Below are positions 33,370 to 42,766 of a stretch of DNA of 48,262 nt, piece by piece (positions within the stretch are counted from its first letter, which is position 1; each line of letters starts with the position of its first letter). The notes beneath the pieces are model-generated. The model saw only the letters and a program-made list of their open reading frames with translations, did no database searches and was not told the DNA's origin. A program made the translations under genes and the position numbers. This DNA comes from Geobacillus icigianus (GTDB lineage: Bacteria > Bacillota > Bacilli > Bacillales > Anoxybacillaceae): the NCBI RefSeq assembly GCF_000750005.1, contig NZ_JPYA01000169.1, forward strand, positions 1 through 48,262. The letters run 5' to 3'.

Positions 33370-34115
33370 GAAGAATAGTACCTCCTCGCGTCCAATACAT
33401 ACTTCCAAAGCGTCAGCCAAACAACCGTCAAAAACAGGCCGAGGACAAGGCCGATCGCCGCAAGCTGCCCGGTATACGTGTTCGATTTCCCCACCGTTTC
33501 CGACAATACGGCCGGTTTTTCGTAAAAGACAAGATTGCCGCGGATGCGATTGACGCGCTCCATCACTTCGGTCAAATTGTTTTCCGACTCAACCAACAAG
33601 TCACTGATGTCATCAAGCTGTTCCGGATTCAAGCGGCCCGACTGGACTTGTTTGCTATAATAATCAACTTTTTGCTGCAATGCGCGCTCACGCTCTTCCA
33701 ACGCATGCAAGTATTTCGTGGTGACATCAATCCGCTCTTGTGAATGGCGCTCAAGCTCCCGGCTGTATTCGGACACTACATGCTTCAATTCCCGGCTCAC
33801 CGCTTGTTCATTGTCGCCTTTGACCTTGATTTGTACGTACTGTTCTTCAGGAACGACGATGTCCAAGTTTTTCGCCTCAGGAAACTTCGCTTCTATATTT
33901 TTCGGATCCGTTAACTCTTTTACGTCAATTGATCCGGTAAACACGACAGCTTTCCCCGTATACTTCTCCCCCAGCAACAAAAGCCTTCCTGCGATGACGG
34001 TCAACACGATCGTCGCAAGCGGAATGAGAAGAAACCACCATTTTCGCTGCCAAAAAAAGCGCAAATATTCGTATAGCACAAACGGTCGTTTTTCCGCCGT
34101 CAATCCGGCCACCAT
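33366..34115 (-). CDS. wzz: Chain-length determinant protein (Wzz type)
   Basis: Wzz co-polymerases set the chain length made by Wzy. The 249-residue product has two membrane segments (about 26-48 and 215-240) flanking a charged coiled-coil periplasm-side domain, with YEYLRFFWQRKWWFLLIPL at the front. There is no BY-kinase domain. The ATG at 34115 lies only five bases after a TATGAT element (34121-34126), so the real start may lie a few codons downstream; the exact start is uncertain. Confidence 0.88.
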   Translation of the reverse strand: MVAGLTAEKRPFVLYEYLRFFWQRKWWFLLIPLATIVLTVIAGRLLLLGEKYTGKAVVFTGSIDVKELTDPKNIEAKFPEAKNLDIVVPEEQYVQIKVKGDNEQAVSRELKHVVSEYSRELERHSQERIDVTTKYLHALEERERALQQKVDYYSKQVQSGRLNPEQLDDISDLLVESENNLTEVMERVNRIRGNLVFYEKPAVLSETVGKSNTYTGQLAAIGLVLGLFLTVVWLTLWKYVLDARRYYSS

Positions 34116-34120
34116 CCCTT

Positions 34121-34149
34121 ATCATAAAATAACAAAGTGTTGTGAACAA
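34121..34149 (-). promoter_or_regulatory. Candidate promoter before wzz
   Basis: The minus strand reads TTGTTC (34149-34144), 17 bases, TATGAT (34126-34121). It would start transcription at or inside the first wzz codons, giving a nearly leaderless message. The 106-bp gap between wbpE and wzz has no other clear feature. Confidence 0.4.
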
Positions 34150-34221
34150 AACAAACGATCCAACGCCAAAGAAAACGCCATCGCTGTATGCAAGTGACGT
34201 TTCCTTTGACAGGTTGGACGA

Positions 34222-35340
34222 TCAAACGAAATGACGGTAAAATTCTGCGATTTTCTCCACGACGTATCGTTGCTGCTCCTCTTTCAGCTCTGGGAACATC
34301 GGGAGCGACAGCGCTTCTTTCGCTGCTTTTTCCGCCTCCGGCAACAGCCCTTCCTTATACCCGAGCGAAGCAAACACCGGCTGCAGATGCAACGGCAGCG
34401 GATAGTACACCATCGTCGCGATCCCCTGTTCTTTCAAAAACGCCTGCAGCTCGTCGCGCTTCGGCACGCGAATCGTGTATTGATGGAACACATGATAGCA
34501 CCCCTCGACCTCTTTCGGCGTCACGACAAGGTCGCCGACCGCCTCCTGCAGCAGGCGCGTATACGTCGCCGCATGCTGGCGCCGCTGTTCCGTCCAACGA
34601 TCCAGATGCGGGAATTTGACGCTTAAAATCGCCGCTTGCATCTCATCGAGACGGCTGTTGTAGCCAAGCACATGATGGTAATATTTCGGCTTGCTGCCAT
34701 GAACGCGGATCACCCTGCATTTTTCCGCCAATTCATCATCGTTCGTAATGATCATGCCGCCATCCCCGTAGGCGCCCAAGTTTTTCGTCGGGAAGAAGCT
34801 GTACGTCGCCGCTGTCCCCAGCTCGCCAACGCACTTCCCGTGGTATTTGGCGCCGATGGCCTGGGCGGCGTCCTCAATGACAACCAACCCATGACGTTTG
34901 GCAATCGCAGCGATCGCCTCCATATCCGCCATTTGCCCGTATAAATGCACCGGGATGATGGCTTTCGTTTTCTCTGTTACCGCAGCTTCGATTTGTCTAG
35001 GGTCGATGTTGAACGTCACCGGATCGATATCGACAAACACCGGTTTGGCGCCAAGCCGCACGATGGCTCCAGCCGTCGCAAAAAACGTGAACGATGTGGT
35101 AATGACTTCGTCCCCTGGCCCGACGCCGGCTGCTTGCAAAGCAATATGTATCGCATCGCTTCCGTTGCCGCAGCCGATTCCGTGTTTCGCCCGGCTGTAG
35201 GCGGCAATTTCCGCTTCCATTTTCTTTACATAGTCCCCTAAAATAAAGCGGGAAGAACGCATCACCTCGTCCAATACACGCAAAATCTCCGGCTTCAATT
35301 GTTCATACTGTTCGCTCAAATCCAACATAGGCACGTTCAT
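34222..35340 (-). CDS. wbpE: DegT/DnrJ/EryC1-type aminotransferase, WbpE-like
   Basis: WbpE transfers an amino group from glutamate to the C3 ketone made by WbpB. The product (372 aa) has the PLP-fold signatures SSRFILGDYVKKMEAEIAAY, CGNGSDAIHIALQAAGVGPG, DEVITTSFTFFATAGAI, VIEDAAQAIGAKYHGK, and the PLP Lys in YSFFPTKNLGAYGDGGMI. Length is usual. The ATG at 35340 has GGAGG 8 nt upstream. It is the first gene of the minus-strand polysaccharide run, after a terminator that ends tagO. Confidence 0.93.
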   Translation of the reverse strand: MNVPMLDLSEQYEQLKPEILRVLDEVMRSSRFILGDYVKKMEAEIAAYSRAKHGIGCGNGSDAIHIALQAAGVGPGDEVITTSFTFFATAGAIVRLGAKPVFVDIDPVTFNIDPRQIEAAVTEKTKAIIPVHLYGQMADMEAIAAIAKRHGLVVIEDAAQAIGAKYHGKCVGELGTAATYSFFPTKNLGAYGDGGMIITNDDELAEKCRVIRVHGSKPKYYHHVLGYNSRLDEMQAAILSVKFPHLDRWTEQRRQHAATYTRLLQEAVGDLVVTPKEVEGCYHVFHQYTIRVPKRDELQAFLKEQGIATMVYYPLPLHLQPVFASLGYKEGLLPEAEKAAKEALSLPMFPELKEEQQRYVVEKIAEFYRHFV

Positions 35341-35532
35341 CGCAAGTTCCTCCAAATCCAAAAAATATATCGAATAAACATGTTTAGTTTATCACATTTG
35401 TGACAATATATAATGACAGTTTTGTGGCAATCTTGGCCTTGTCGTAAAAAATCAGCGATAGAATTGTATAAACTGCATAAACAACGAAAAAGAAGGGTAT
35501 AATTTTCCAAAGACGGGCAATTCCTGAAAAAA

Positions 35533-35563
35533 GCCGTTTGTCCTTTTCTATGACACAAACGGC
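35533..35563 (-). terminator. Terminator after tagO
   Basis: On the minus strand, GCCGTTTGT / ACAAACGGC forms a 9-bp stem followed by six T. It separates tagO from the downstream wbpE run. The AT-rich 35342-35520 stretch, with a TCACA-AA-TGTGA palindrome near 35392-35403, should hold the wbpE promoter. Confidence 0.85.
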
Positions 35564-35578
35564 CCCTTTGCTATTTAT

Positions 35579-36661
35579 TTATCGGTCATTTCCGTATACT
35601 TTTCGGGTCCCCCGAAGCAACTTGCGAATAAAAGTCATAAACGGCTTGTACTGATCATTGACCAAGCCGATCAGCTCAGCCAGCAGCTCCCCGAAGACGA
35701 TCAAGGCAAAAACGATGAGAATGGACTGCCATAACGTCGAGGCGGAGAACAAAATAGCGCTGACTGCGAACATCAAACCGAACGCATAAATCAACAAGAC
35801 CGTGTTGCGGTGCGAAAACCCGAGAGCGAGCAACCGATGATGGAGATGCGACTTATCGGGCGCCGAGATCGGCCGCTTGTTCACGATGCGGCGGATAATA
35901 GCAAACGTCGTATCGAAAATCGGCACGCCCAAAATGATCACCGGAACGACGAAGCTGAAGAGCGTCACGCTTTTGTAAAGGCCTAGCACCGACAGAACGG
36001 AAATGGCATAACCTAAAAACAACGCACCGGTATCCCCCATGAAAATTTTCGCTGGGTGGAAGTTGTAAAACAAGAAAGCGATGACGCTGCCTAGGATGAT
36101 CAAACAAAGGGTGAAAATGAGCGTTTTGCCCGCCATGCCCGCCATGACGGCAATGGCCGCAATCCCAATGGCGGAAATGCCCGCGGACAATCCATCCAAC
36201 CCATCGATCAAGTTGATGGCGTTCGTGATCGCCACAATCCAAAATATCGTAATCGGGTAGCTCCACAGTCCCAACTCAAAGGTGCCGACAAACGGGACGG
36301 TCAAAAGATCGACCTTCAGTCCGGAAGCGACAACAACGAACGCCGCCAACAACTGTCCGGCCAGCTTCACCTTGGGAGACAGCTCGTACAAATCGTCAAG
36401 CACCCCAACGAGGACAATGATGATGGCCCCAATTGTTATCCCGGTTACTTGTTCTTTGTACACCCCACCGACAAAATAGCCGACGGCCACACCAACAAAA
36501 ATAGCCAATCCGCCAAGCCTTGGCATGACTTTTGTGTGCACTTTCCTCCCGTTTGGCCGATCAACCGCGCCCATTTTGATAGCGAGCTTGATCACAAACG
36601 GGGTGATGACCAATACCGCAATAAACGAAGCCAAACATGCGAAAAATGCTTCCGTATTCAT
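35579..36661 (-). CDS. tagO: Undecaprenyl-phosphate GlcNAc-1-phosphate transferase TagO
   Basis: TagO starts wall-polymer synthesis by putting GlcNAc-1-phosphate on undecaprenyl phosphate. The product (360 aa) has about eleven membrane segments and the MraY/WecA-family motifs: RPNGRKVHTKVMPRLGGLAI, VGVLDDLYELSPKVKL, NAINLIDGLDGLSAGISAIG, KIFMGDTGALFLGY, and SAPDKSHLHHRLLALGFSHR. The ATG at 36661 has AAGGTGA 6 nt upstream; a TTG two codons earlier is less likely. It ends in a terminator, so it can serve any GlcNAc-started polymer. Confidence 0.96.
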   Translation of the reverse strand: MNTEAFFACLASFIAVLVITPFVIKLAIKMGAVDRPNGRKVHTKVMPRLGGLAIFVGVAVGYFVGGVYKEQVTGITIGAIIIVLVGVLDDLYELSPKVKLAGQLLAAFVVVASGLKVDLLTVPFVGTFELGLWSYPITIFWIVAITNAINLIDGLDGLSAGISAIGIAAIAVMAGMAGKTLIFTLCLIILGSVIAFLFYNFHPAKIFMGDTGALFLGYAISVLSVLGLYKSVTLFSFVVPVIILGVPIFDTTFAIIRRIVNKRPISAPDKSHLHHRLLALGFSHRNTVLLIYAFGLMFAVSAILFSASTLWQSILIVFALIVFGELLAELIGLVNDQYKPFMTFIRKLLRGTRKVYGNDR

Positions 36662-36868
36662 GTGCAATCACCTTGGCCTTATAAAAAATCGGAGAAACAC
36701 ACATCATCTTTATGTTACCATATACGATGAGTAAATCAATCTTTTTTTACACCACTTTTTGTCCCCAAGGATGGAAAATTTCTTTTTCCCTTCCTTTTGT
36801 GAAACTCCGAACACCAACTCGACGAATCATTCCACATTTTACATTTTGCCTCAAAAACGAACGCATTG

Positions 36869-36877
36869 TGTTATAAT
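36869..36877 (+). promoter_or_regulatory. Extended -10 promoter of secA2
   Basis: TGTTATAAT is an extended -10 with a perfect TATAAT at 36872-36877. A possible TTGCCT at 36846-36851 is 20 bases away, too far for a normal -35. It lies 55 bases before the secA2 start, divergent from tagO. Confidence 0.65.
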
Positions 36878-36932
36878 TAGGTTTTAGAGCACTTGGTGTG
36901 AATCATGCCTGTCTAGGAGAGGAATGGACAAT

Positions 36933-39326
36933 ATGTTGACAAAAGTAAAGCAACTATTTGACGAAAGCGCTCGAGAAGTACAGCGTCTTGCTAAACTGGT
37001 GGCGCAAGTCAATGAATGGGAGCCCACCATTTCTTCGCTCAGCGACGAACAACTGCGTCAAAAAACGGTCGCCTTCAAAGAACGGCTCGAAAGCGGCGAG
37101 ACGCTCGACGACATAAAAACCGAGGCGTTTGCCGTCGTCCGGGAAGCGGCCCGGCGCGTGCTCGGGCTGCGCCATTACGACGTGCAACTGATGGGCGGAT
37201 TGGCGATGCATGAAGGAAACATCGCCGAAATGCAGACCGGGGAAGGAAAGACGCTGGCAGCCACTTTGCCAAGCTACTTGCACGCCCTCCTTGGGAAAGG
37301 CGTCCACATTATTACAGCCAACGAATATTTAGCGCGCCGCGACTGCGAACAAATGGGCCGTGTGTTCCGCTTCCTCGGCTTAACCGTCGGCCTGAATGTG
37401 TCGCAAATGACGGCGAGCGAAAAAAAAGAAGCGTATGCGGCTGATATCACCTACGGCACCGGCACCGAGTTTGGCTTTGATTATTTGCGCGACAACATGG
37501 TGTACCGCCTCGAAGATAAAGTGCAGCGCCCGCTGTATTACGCCATTATCGATGAAATTGACAGCATTTTAATCGACGAAGCGCGCACCCCGCTCATCAT
37601 CGCCAACAAATCGGGCATCGGGGCCGAACTGTTCCCGATTATGGCGCGGATCGTCTGCACCTTTCAAGAAGGAAACGATTATGAGCGCTCACTCGAGACA
37701 AAGCAAATTTTTCTCACGGAAGAAGGAGCGCAAAAACTTGAACGGGCGTTTGGCATCGACAACCTATACGACTGGGAGCATCACGTGCTGCTTCACCATG
37801 CGATGCAATCGCTGCGCGCTTGGTTTATCATGCGGCGAGATGTCGATTACATCGTCAAAAACGGCAAAGTCATGATCGTTGACCCGTTCACCGGTCGGGT
37901 GATGGAAGGACGCTCATTCAGCGATGGTCTGCATCAAGCGATCGAGGCGAAAGAAGGCGTGGACATCACCGAAGAAAACGACATCCAAGCAACGATTACG
38001 ATCCAAAACTATTTTCGGATGTATGAAAAGCTAGCCGGGATGACGGGCAGCGCTACGCCGTCGAAAGAAGAATTTTGGCAAACGTACCGGCTGCGCGTGA
38101 TCGCAATTCCGACAAACCGTCCATCCCGCCGCACCGACCGGGACGACCTCGTCTACCAGACACATGAGGCAAAAGTGCGGAAAATTGTTGACGAAGTAAA
38201 GAAAATGAATGCCATCGGCCGCCCCGTTCTCATCGGCACGACGTCAGTCGCTCAGTCGGAACGGTTATCAGCGGAGTTTGCCAAAGCAGACATCCCTCAC
38301 CACCTGCTCAATGCCAAAACGGAGGAGGAAGAGGCGCGCATCATCGCGACCGCCGGGCAGAAAGGGCAAGTGATGATCGCCACCAATATGGCCGGGCGCG
38401 GAACGGATATTTTGCTTGGGGAAGGCGTCAAGGAACTGGGCGGGCTGCACATCATCGGCACAGAGCGACATGAAAGCCATCGCATTGATATGCAGCTGCG
38501 CGGCCGCGCAGGACGCCAAGGGGATCCGGGGTCTTCCCAGTTTATCATTTCGCTGGAGGATGATTTATTTCGGTTGTACGATCAAGAGGAACTGGAAAAA
38601 TGGCGAAGCAAAGTCAAGACGGATGACACCGGGCTCATTGTGTCGCCTGACCCGATCAAGTTCGTCCAAAAAGTGCAAACAACGATCGAAAACGCCCATT
38701 ATTCGGCGCGATTGCATTTATTGAAATTGGACACCGTGATCGACCAACAAAGCAAAGTCATCTACCATATGCGTGATCGCGCCTTGGCGCTGAAACAGGC
38801 AGAGGTGTTGTCCGAGCTCCTTCGGCACATCCATCGCTATATCACGCAAACGATCGACCGTTACTGTCCGGAAAACGTCTTTTTTGAAGAGTGGAACATC
38901 GAAGGATTGCACAACGAGCTGCGCCTTGCCTTTTTCCGGTTTGCTTATCTGATTGATGATCTGCGCCATAAGCAAAAAGAAGAAATCGCCCGGCTCGTTT
39001 GGGACGAATACCAATCGCTTGAAGCAGCACTCACCGATCTTCCGTGCGACGAAGAACAAACCATGCGGCTTAAGCATTTGATGGTTGAAACCATCGATGC
39101 CCACTGGATTCGCCACTTAAATCAACTGAATGTATTAAAAGAGGGCATTCATTTGCGCAGCTATGGCCAAGAGGATCCGTACCGCGCCTTTGAAATGGAC
39201 GCTTATCGCGAATTCGTCGCGCTCCAGCAAGCGATCGACGCCGGCGTCTCCATCGCCGCCATGAACTATTTGAAAAGCCAGTTTGTCATTGATGACGAAG
39301 CGGCCGCCGCCGCGAACCAGCCATAA
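36933..39326 (+). CDS. secA2: Accessory preprotein translocase ATPase SecA2
   Basis: SecA2 drives export of a small set of proteins, often S-layer proteins in Bacillus. The product (797 aa) has the SecA motor: [11 protein letters not shown] (Walker A, about 100-110), [33 protein letters not shown] (DEAD region), [15 protein letters not shown], and [20 protein letters not shown]. It ends AAAAANQP without the C-terminal zinc/SecB-binding tail of housekeeping SecA. That, the length and the slaP neighbour support SecA2. The ATG at 36933 follows AGGAGAGG by 10 nt; the ATG at 36924 is too close. Confidence 0.93.
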   Translation: MLTKVKQLFDESAREVQRLAKLVAQVNEWEPTISSLSDEQLRQKTVAFKERLESGETLDDIKTEAFAVVREAARRVLGLRHYDVQLMGGLAMHEGNIAEMQTGEGKTLAATLPSYLHALLGKGVHIITANEYLARRDCEQMGRVFRFLGLTVGLNVSQMTASEKKEAYAADITYGTGTEFGFDYLRDNMVYRLEDKVQRPLYYAIIDEIDSILIDEARTPLIIANKSGIGAELFPIMARIVCTFQEGNDYERSLETKQIFLTEEGAQKLERAFGIDNLYDWEHHVLLHHAMQSLRAWFIMRRDVDYIVKNGKVMIVDPFTGRVMEGRSFSDGLHQAIEAKEGVDITEENDIQATITIQNYFRMYEKLAGMTGSATPSKEEFWQTYRLRVIAIPTNRPSRRTDRDDLVYQTHEAKVRKIVDEVKKMNAIGRPVLIGTTSVAQSERLSAEFAKADIPHHLLNAKTEEEEARIIATAGQKGQVMIATNMAGRGTDILLGEGVKELGGLHIIGTERHESHRIDMQLRGRAGRQGDPGSSQFIISLEDDLFRLYDQEELEKWRSKVKTDDTGLIVSPDPIKFVQKVQTTIENAHYSARLHLLKLDTVIDQQSKVIYHMRDRALALKQAEVLSELLRHIHRYITQTIDRYCPENVFFEEWNIEGLHNELRLAFFRFAYLIDDLRHKQKEEIARLVWDEYQSLEAALTDLPCDEEQTMRLKHLMVETIDAHWIRHLNQLNVLKEGIHLRSYGQEDPYRAFEMDAYREFVALQQAIDAGVSIAAMNYLKSQFVIDDEAAAAANQP

Positions 39327-39364
39327 CGCGGCGCAGCACGCCGCCCCGTAAAGGAGGGGGTTCG

Positions 39365-40258
39365 ATGATTTTTCGAAAAAAACAACGCACGCAACCGGAG
39401 GCCGAGCTGCCGGCACAACATGTCGAACAGCCGGAGGTCGGAACGAAAACAACGCTGTCGTTTCATCCGGACTGGCAGCTGTCTCCAGAAGAAACGTACG
39501 TCTATCGCTTTTACCACGAACAGCTGCCGCCGCTTCAGCCAAACCAAATTTCCATTTCGGGCGTCAAGCTGGTCGAATACAATGATGGATTTGTCGCTGT
39601 CGCCATGTTGCGCAATACGCTGCCGAAACCGGTCCGCTTTGAACGAATTCGCCTGTTGCTGCTTGGCGAGGATGGCACAGCGATCGCCCGCAAAGAGTTT
39701 GATATGAGCGCTTTCGGCGAACTGCCGCCGATGACAGCCCGTCCGTGGCGGTTCTTGTTCGCCGCCGAGGACAAGCTCGTCGACCAGTTGCCTAAAGGCG
39801 GATGGAAGGTCGCCTTTGAACTGCCCCCACAGCACCGGCTCGAGCTGGAGGAAAGCTGGGAGCAGTCGCTGTCGGTCGAACAGCGCCAACAGCTGCAAGC
39901 CCTTGTCGACTCGGTTCCGCCTCCTGCTCGCGGGGAAGTGAACTTCATGGGCATTGAAGCGAAACAGCTGCCTTCCGGCGAGCTAGCCGTCACGCTGCTC
40001 ATTCGCAACGGCAGCGACCAGCAGATCCGTTTTGAACAAATCCCGCTTGAAGTGCGGGATCATGCTGGCGACATCGTCGCTCGCGGATTGTTTGCCTGCC
40101 ATCTGGAAGTGAAAGCCCACACCAGCAAACCATGGACGTTCCTCTTCCCGCCGGAATTGCTGCGCAAAGCAGAACCGGATTGGACGTCTTGGAAGGTGGC
40201 GATCCCATCCCCCCCAGCACAGAGCGAAAGGCAAGAAACGCAATCAAGCGAGGAGTAA
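39365..40258 (+). CDS. slaP: Accessory Sec system S-layer assembly protein SlaP
   Basis: SlaP is a soluble partner of SecA2 in S-layer export, as in B. anthracis. The product (297 aa) has no signal peptide and has two similar SLAP modules: residues about 32-140 (LSFHPDWQLSPEETYVYRFY ... RPWRFLFA) and about 160-275 (LEESWEQSLSVEQRQQLQAL ... KPWTFLFPPELL). Each has a strand pattern ending in WxFLF. It lies 38 bases after secA2 with AAGGAGG upstream, so the two are one operon, closed by a terminator. Confidence 0.9.
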   Translation: MIFRKKQRTQPEAELPAQHVEQPEVGTKTTLSFHPDWQLSPEETYVYRFYHEQLPPLQPNQISISGVKLVEYNDGFVAVAMLRNTLPKPVRFERIRLLLLGEDGTAIARKEFDMSAFGELPPMTARPWRFLFAAEDKLVDQLPKGGWKVAFELPPQHRLELEESWEQSLSVEQRQQLQALVDSVPPPARGEVNFMGIEAKQLPSGELAVTLLIRNGSDQQIRFEQIPLEVRDHAGDIVARGLFACHLEVKAHTSKPWTFLFPPELLRKAEPDWTSWKVAIPSPPAQSERQETQSSEE

Positions 40259-40263
40259 CCGGC

Positions 40264-40313
40264 AAAAAGCTGGCCCCCATGGTCGCCAAACGACCGATGG
40301 AGGCCAGCTTTCT
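40264..40313 (+). terminator. Terminator after secA2-slaP
   Basis: A long imperfect stem AAAGCTGGCC...ATGGTCG / CGACCGAT...GGCCAGCTTT is followed by TCTTT. It can also act on the convergent S41 gene. Confidence 0.75.
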
Positions 40314-40430
40314 TTGCACCGTTCCATTCAAAACGGCCGCGCTCCCGTTGTCCGCTGAGCCTTAGACGTAACAGCCGAACGTTGCATCATCAAGAACGAC
40401 GGCTATCCAACCCATCTCGACGGGAGGGCC

Positions 40431-41828
40431 TTATTTCGTAGTTTGAATCTCCATGTAAGCACCTTTTTTCATTACCACGCCGTCTTTGCTTTTCAACACC
40501 GGCGGAATGACCAATAAATAGCTCTGCCCTTTGGCCAACCTCGCTCCCGGTTTGATCACCAACTCCGTCCCCCGACGGATTTGCGCCGTCACCGCTGCTT
40601 CCTGTCCGCCTAATTGATACAATTTCACCCCGCTTACCCCGGTATTGGCGAGCGGACGAGAGAAGCGGACGACAAACGTCTTATCGACCGGCGCATTGCG
40701 CAGCTTGCCGAGCGACTGATACCCTTTCAGCTGACCAATCAGCAAATCGCGGTGAGCGGCGTACAGCTCTTTCCCAACGACCGTCGGCACATCCGGCTTC
40801 ACCCCAACATGGTGAATCGGCGTCCCTTTTGGCGAGAAAAAGTGGGCGACGGTCAACTTCAACACACTGCCGTCCGACAGCTCAAACATTTCTTGCATCG
40901 ATCCTTTGCCAAACGTCCGCTGTCCGTACAAAACAGCCGCCTTTTGCTCCTTCACCGCCGCCGCCAACATTTCCGACGCGCTCGCGCTCGACGCATTGAC
41001 AAGCAACCGGATCGGCCCCGTCATTTGCACCGGCTGTTTGACAGCAGCATACACTTCCGGGCGATTCGAACGGTCGCGCAACTGAAACGCTTGCTTCACA
41101 TTTGGGAAAAAGCCGGCGATTTGCTGCGCTGTTCCGACATATCCTCCCGGATTGTTCTGAAGGTCCAAAATCCACCCTTTCACCCCGCTTAAGGAGCGGA
41201 TGGCGTGTTCGATTTCACTGGGCGCTGTCTCGTCAAAACTATGTAGCTGAATATAGCCGATATTCCCTGCCAGCCGTTTGAACTCAACGTTCGGCCAGTC
41301 GATTTTTTCCCGTTTGATGGTGACACTGAAAGTTTCCTCAGTCGACGGCCGCCAAACGGTTACGGCCACCGTCGTCCCTTCTTCCCCTGCGATCAAGCTC
41401 AATACTTTTTCCGTGGTCTCATTTGTTACCGGCTGACCATCAACTGTCCGAATGACATCGCCCGGCTGCAGTCCGGCGCGGGCGGCTGGTCCATTGTCCA
41501 AGACAGACAGGATGTGAACGCCGTCCTCATCTTCCTCAATCATCACACCGATGCCAACAGACTCCATGTCAATCCACTTCAAAAATTCCTCGTATTCTTG
41601 TTTTGTCATATAAGAAGAATACGGGTCAAGCTGTTTGACAATCTCTTGCGGAGTGCTGGCTTTCAGCACTCGATCGCCTACGGGTTCAACATAATACTGA
41701 CGAACCAACTCCCGCACTTCTTCGAGCACTTTCGTTGACGCCGGCGCCGCCTCCGCCGGTGGGCTCCAAGCCAAAAATGGAGCCGCAAACAACAGAAGAG
41801 CCGCCACCCATCGTTGCATCACCGTCAT
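40431..41828 (-). CDS. Exported S41-family (CtpA-like) protease with C-terminal Ig-like domain
   Basis: S41 carboxyl-terminal proteases cut proteins outside the membrane. The product (465 aa) has a signal peptide (about 1-27), a helical lead-in (DPYSSYMTKQEYEEFLKWID), a PDZ domain (about 90-165, NGPAARAGLQPGDVIRTVDG), and the S41 core with probable Ser283 in SASASEM and Lys308 in TFGKGS. Residues about 375-465 look like a Big_5/SbsA-type Ig domain (VVRFSRPLANTGVSGVKLYQ). Such a tail is not usual for CtpA. A substrate at the wall or S-layer is inferred from context. GGAGAGGAGAG precedes the ATG. Confidence 0.92.
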   Translation of the reverse strand: MTVMQRWVAALLLFAAPFLAWSPPAEAAPASTKVLEEVRELVRQYYVEPVGDRVLKASTPQEIVKQLDPYSSYMTKQEYEEFLKWIDMESVGIGVMIEEDEDGVHILSVLDNGPAARAGLQPGDVIRTVDGQPVTNETTEKVLSLIAGEEGTTVAVTVWRPSTEETFSVTIKREKIDWPNVEFKRLAGNIGYIQLHSFDETAPSEIEHAIRSLSGVKGWILDLQNNPGGYVGTAQQIAGFFPNVKQAFQLRDRSNRPEVYAAVKQPVQMTGPIRLLVNASSASASEMLAAAVKEQKAAVLYGQRTFGKGSMQEMFELSDGSVLKLTVAHFFSPKGTPIHHVGVKPDVPTVVGKELYAAHRDLLIGQLKGYQSLGKLRNAPVDKTFVVRFSRPLANTGVSGVKLYQLGGQEAAVTAQIRRGTELVIKPGARLAKGQSYLLVIPPVLKSKDGVVMKKGAYMEIQTTK

Positions 41829-41859
41829 ATTCGTCTCTCCTCTCCCGAGATGCGCCCGT

Positions 41860-42600
41860 TTACTCGATATCGACATCTAAGACAACCGGCGCTTTAAAAT
41901 CATCGATATACACCGCCAGCTGCTTGCGCGTCGCCACATCCACCACGTTTGGCAGCCATCGGTCGCAAAGCGACAACAGCCGCTCCGCCCGCGCGATATC
42001 CCCTTCATCATACGCATCAAGCAGCTTGTCCATGGCTTTCATAATATTGATGGGATCATACGCGCGCTGCTGAACAGCCAAAGCCGGGCGTTGAAACCAT
42101 CCTTCCATCTTTTCGCGCAGCGCCGCTCCCGGAACACCGCCGATGAGAATCGCCGTTTTGCGAATTTGGTATTGCAACAGGGTATAGGAATCATACACGA
42201 CATCCACATCCCCCGTCCGCAGCGCCCGGTCGACGTTGGCCGTCAAGGCGCGCAATCGCTCCCCGCTTTCGACAGCGCTGATATAGGCAGAAGCCTTTTT
42301 GATTGTCTGTTCTCCGGCAGCGATCCGTTTTTCCAACTGCGCCCTTGCCGTTTGCGGACGCACGCGCGCCACTTCTGTTTTTGCCGCCTGAAAATCGCTT
42401 TTGACTTGATTGAAGAGACGGTACGGCTTGGACCATTGATTGGCTTTCATCACCCGCTCAAGTTGGGCGGCATGCTGCTCAAGCCGCTCCACATTCGGGA
42501 ACGGAGCCGCTTCCGTCTGAACGGCCAACAGTGAAAAAGACAGCCAAAACACCGCCAGCCATCCGATGATGAAAAATGCTTTTCTCCGTTTTCTCCTCAC
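41860..42600 (-). CDS. Secreted helical protein of unknown function
   Basis: The product (246 aa) has a signal peptide (about 1-32, cleaved near VQTEA-A). The rest is almost all helix, with repeats of the type RLRALTANVDRALRTGDVDV, YDSYTLLQYQIRKTAI, and AYDEGDIARAERLLSLCDRW. The helical repeat style recalls the regions of Geobacillus S-layer protein SbsC, but I would not call homology by eye. It lies 31 bases before the S41 protease gene and is likely co-transcribed. Start GTG with AGGTGA. It may be a wall-binding or protease partner protein. Confidence 0.8.
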   Translation of the reverse strand: MRRKRRKAFFIIGWLAVFWLSFSLLAVQTEAAPFPNVERLEQHAAQLERVMKANQWSKPYRLFNQVKSDFQAAKTEVARVRPQTARAQLEKRIAAGEQTIKKASAYISAVESGERLRALTANVDRALRTGDVDVVYDSYTLLQYQIRKTAILIGGVPGAALREKMEGWFQRPALAVQQRAYDPINIMKAMDKLLDAYDEGDIARAERLLSLCDRWLPNVVDVATRKQLAVYIDDFKAPVVLDVDIE

Positions 42601-42716
42601 GCTTTCACCTGCTATCTACCAAAATATAAAACATGTATTTCAATTTTACTGGAAAAGAAGCAAAATGAAAATAGGCCCTGAAAAAAAATTCATCGTAACC
42701 CCTTCCAAGCAAAAAT

Positions 42717-42765
42717 AAGGCTGACTCTTCAGTCGCCTTTCCATTGACTGTCAGAGTCAGCCTAG
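42717..42765 (-). terminator. Terminator after the 133-residue gene
   Basis: On the minus strand AGGCTGACTCT / AGAGTCAGCCT forms an 11-bp stem with a further partial pairing inside and a TTATTTTT tail. It lies two bases after the stop codon at 42767. Confidence 0.85.
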
Positions 42766-42766
42766 A

